Under the pieces are notes generated by a model. That model worked only from the letters and a program-made list of their open reading frames with translations, made no database searches and was not told where the DNA came from. DNA of 64,000 bases, from positions 111,783 to 175,782 of the forward strand of contig NZ_NIUY01000004.1 of NCBI RefSeq assembly GCF_002205795.1, given 5' to 3'. This DNA comes from Chryseobacterium sp. VAUSW3. GTDB taxonomy: Bacteria; Bacteroidota; Bacteroidia; Flavobacteriales; Weeksellaceae. This document shows, in pieces, positions 62,690 through 64,000 of the stretch (position 1 is the first letter of the stretch; every line of letters starts with the position of its first letter). A program made the position numbers and the translations under genes.

Positions 62690-63784
62690 TTAATTCAAAA
62701 ATCTTATAATTTCGAAAGTTCTAATTAATTTATACTTTGCTTTTTCTATCTTTTCAATGTTCATTTTTTCTTTAGTTCTGATTAGATAAGGTTCATTTGT
62801 AGCATTTAACTCATATTTTGCACCGGAGAAGTAGAATTTACCACTATATTTCTGTGAAATAATATCTAAGAATTCACAAATAGCATTATATTGCTCATCG
62901 TTGTTCCTTTTAACAGTTATAATAAATTCTTTGTCATCTATAATCCATTCTATTTCAAAATCTCTTGCTGTAATGAAATTATGTCCTACAGAAATTTCTT
63001 CAATATCATCTAAATTATATTTTATTTGTCTTTGTCCATCAATTCCTTTGTGATCAGGTATTGTATTTAGTCCAGATTTTGAGTAGGGAATTCCCATGTT
63101 TTTTTTACTCGCTATTATTCTCCATTCTTTTTCATATTGCCAATCATTAAGTTTTATATTTGACGCATAAGCTGTTGGAATATGAAAAGAACGAAAACTT
63201 GAAACATCAATTGGTTTAAGTTCATTCGTATAGTTAATAGGATGAAATCCAAATAGTTCTCCGTCATCATCATTAAGTTTATCTTTGATACTTTGAAGTA
63301 GATTTTTTACATTGAATTTGATTTGGAATCCTTTTTCTTGAGTATAATGAGGCCACATCAATGTATTGTTGTCTCTTTCTGTTAGTGAAATTATACCCAA
63401 CAAATTAAAGGACATATTATACATATGGTTAATGATTTTCTTACACTGATTAGATTCAACATCTTCAATATAAAAATCTTCTAATTCTTTTCTTGAATTG
63501 AAAATGTCTTTATAAAATTTCTCGTATATCTCAAATGAAATTGGTCGTGAAGAATAAAGTAAAATTGGACTACTGTCTAGAATATCATTTAATTCTATTG
63601 GATGTGATGCATATAAATAATTTTGTGATAATGCTTCAATATTATATTTAGATATTGAGTAAAATTTAAAAATTGAAACAGGAAGGTTATATTTATGAAC
63701 TATTTCGGGTAAATTTTCTTGAGCAGAATAATCTATTTTATATGTAAAATTATTGTACTCAAATTGTTCGGTAATGTTTGTCAT
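62690..63784 (-). CDS. DUF2971 domain protein (cassette 1)
   Basis: The 364-residue cytoplasmic protein matches DUF2971: FKFYSISKYNIEALSQNYLYASHPIELND (39-67), GIISLTERDNNTLMWPHYTQEKGFQIKF (130-157), then the YEKEWRI segment. DUF2971 genes are scattered, often in mobile regions and phage-defence neighbourhoods, but no activity is established. The ATG at 63784 was chosen because it lies just after the attC-like site. The gene is strongly AT-rich compared with the core. Confidence 0.8.
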   Translation of the reverse strand: MTNITEQFEYNNFTYKIDYSAQENLPEIVHKYNLPVSIFKFYSISKYNIEALSQNYLYASHPIELNDILDSSPILLYSSRPISFEIYEKFYKDIFNSRKELEDFYIEDVESNQCKKIINHMYNMSFNLLGIISLTERDNNTLMWPHYTQEKGFQIKFNVKNLLQSIKDKLNDDDGELFGFHPINYTNELKPIDVSSFRSFHIPTAYASNIKLNDWQYEKEWRIIASKKNMGIPYSKSGLNTIPDHKGIDGQRQIKYNLDDIEEISVGHNFITARDFEIEWIIDDKEFIITVKRNNDEQYNAICEFLDIISQKYSGKFYFSGAKYELNATNEPYLIRTKEKMNIEKIEKAKYKLIRTFEIIRFLN

Positions 63785-63790
63785 AAGCTT

Positions 63791-63984
63791 GCAGATAACG
63801 GAAAAAGTATTTGCGAAGGGCGGGCTAAATTTAACTGAAACTTCAATTTCGACCGAACGAAGCAAATTGCTTTTTCAGATTGTTAAATTACAAAAAAATA
63901 CAATATGAAAAGCAAGTTGCGACTGAATGAATCGGGTCTTCATTTTATATATTCAACCCCGCCTTTTGCCAATACTATCTTTAC
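63791..63984 (-). repeat. attC-like site A (long class), at the window edge
   Basis: On the minus strand the arms are TATTGGCAAAAGGCGGGG and CCCGCCCTTCGCAAATA, and it ends GTTATCTGC. The inner stem pairs GCAAATTGCTTTTTC (63862-63876) with GAAAAGCAAGTTGC (63907-63920). Its outer start reads GTAAAG instead of an AAC end. About 194 bp. A further cassette should lie beyond the window. Confidence 0.65.
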
Positions 63985-64000
63985 TTTACATCCATAAAAT

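Larger units (their letters stand above)
55590..64000 (-). mobile_element. integron-like gene-cassette array (integrase not in window)
   Basis: Seven genes on one strand are separated by six related 133-199 bp imperfect inverted repeats (56461, 58611, 59785, 60727, 62487, 63791). Between repeats lies one gene or one two-gene unit, tightly fitted: the downstream repeat begins 4-29 bases after most stop codons. The first bases of a cassette and the first bases of its own downstream repeat are reverse complements (perfect over 10 bases in three cassettes), as for core and inverse core sites of integron cassettes. The array is more AT-rich than the core. It ends by the UMP synthase gene and continues past the right edge. 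Confidence 0.7.

Noticed and set aside
63785..63865. 27-codon N-terminal extension of the DUF2971 protein
   Set aside because: It lies within the attC-like site A; the ATG at 63784 fits the cassette pattern.
56461..63984. Sites as terminal inverted repeats of separate transposons
   Set aside because: Each site is an internally inverted structure between genes, no transposase accompanies the cassettes except one decayed IS3, and cassette ends pair by cassette.
55590..64000. CRISPR array
   Set aside because: The repeats are 133-199 bp, imperfect, separated by whole genes rather than short spacers, and no cas genes are visible.

Overview
The window looks like chromosomal DNA of a Flavobacteriia member close to Chryseobacterium/Kaistella (Weeksellaceae, Bacteroidota). 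The reasons are the gene content (TonB-dependent receptor, type IX secretion cargo with C-terminal sorting tails, OstA-like protein, DUF6341/DUF6427/DUF4834/DUF4846-type proteins), the moderately AT-rich composition, the weak Shine-Dalgarno sites, and the repeated -7 promoter box TAnnTTTG of this phylum upstream of many genes. The genus is an inference.

Positions 1-55,400 are ordinary core genome: glycolysis (pfkA, gap), protein folding (trigger factor), pyruvate dehydrogenase E1 beta, Kup potassium uptake, a Fur-family regulator coupled to an OstA-like LPS-transport protein, phosphatidylserine synthase, an LtaS-like sulfatase, PdxH, HU, PanD, an M3 peptidase, a YfhO membrane protein next to a glycosyltransferase, a LolC-like permease divergent from a NamZ-type muramidase, two type IX secretion cargo proteins, two large outer-membrane proteins, YceI and a DsbA/FrnE oxidoreductase sharing one promoter design, and a fused OPRT-OMPDC (UMP synthase). 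Two proteins look like enzymes without key residues: the M1-like protein at 47834-50650 and the class IV aminotransferase-like protein at 25183-25989. Non-coding repeats flank the class III aminotransferase at 23301-24476.

Positions 55,590-64,000 are different: an accessory array of genes all on the minus strand, each separated from the next by one of six related 133-199 bp imperfect inverted repeats. The cargo, in transcription order, is a DUF2971 protein, DoxX plus ChrA, a SIMPL-domain protein, a glutaminase, an oxidoreductase (with a decayed IS3 element upstream) and an esterase-like lipoprotein. Each complete cassette begins with GTT plus a cassette-specific sequence and, in most cases, ends with its reverse complement, as expected for integron gene cassettes (core site and inverse core site). 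The repeats fold into two helices separated by a conserved internal loop, as attC sites do. No integrase lies in the window; the array runs off the right edge, which is where an integrase/attI would be expected from the gene orientation. I regard this integron-like array as the most interesting content.

No rRNA, tRNA or CRISPR array was recognised.
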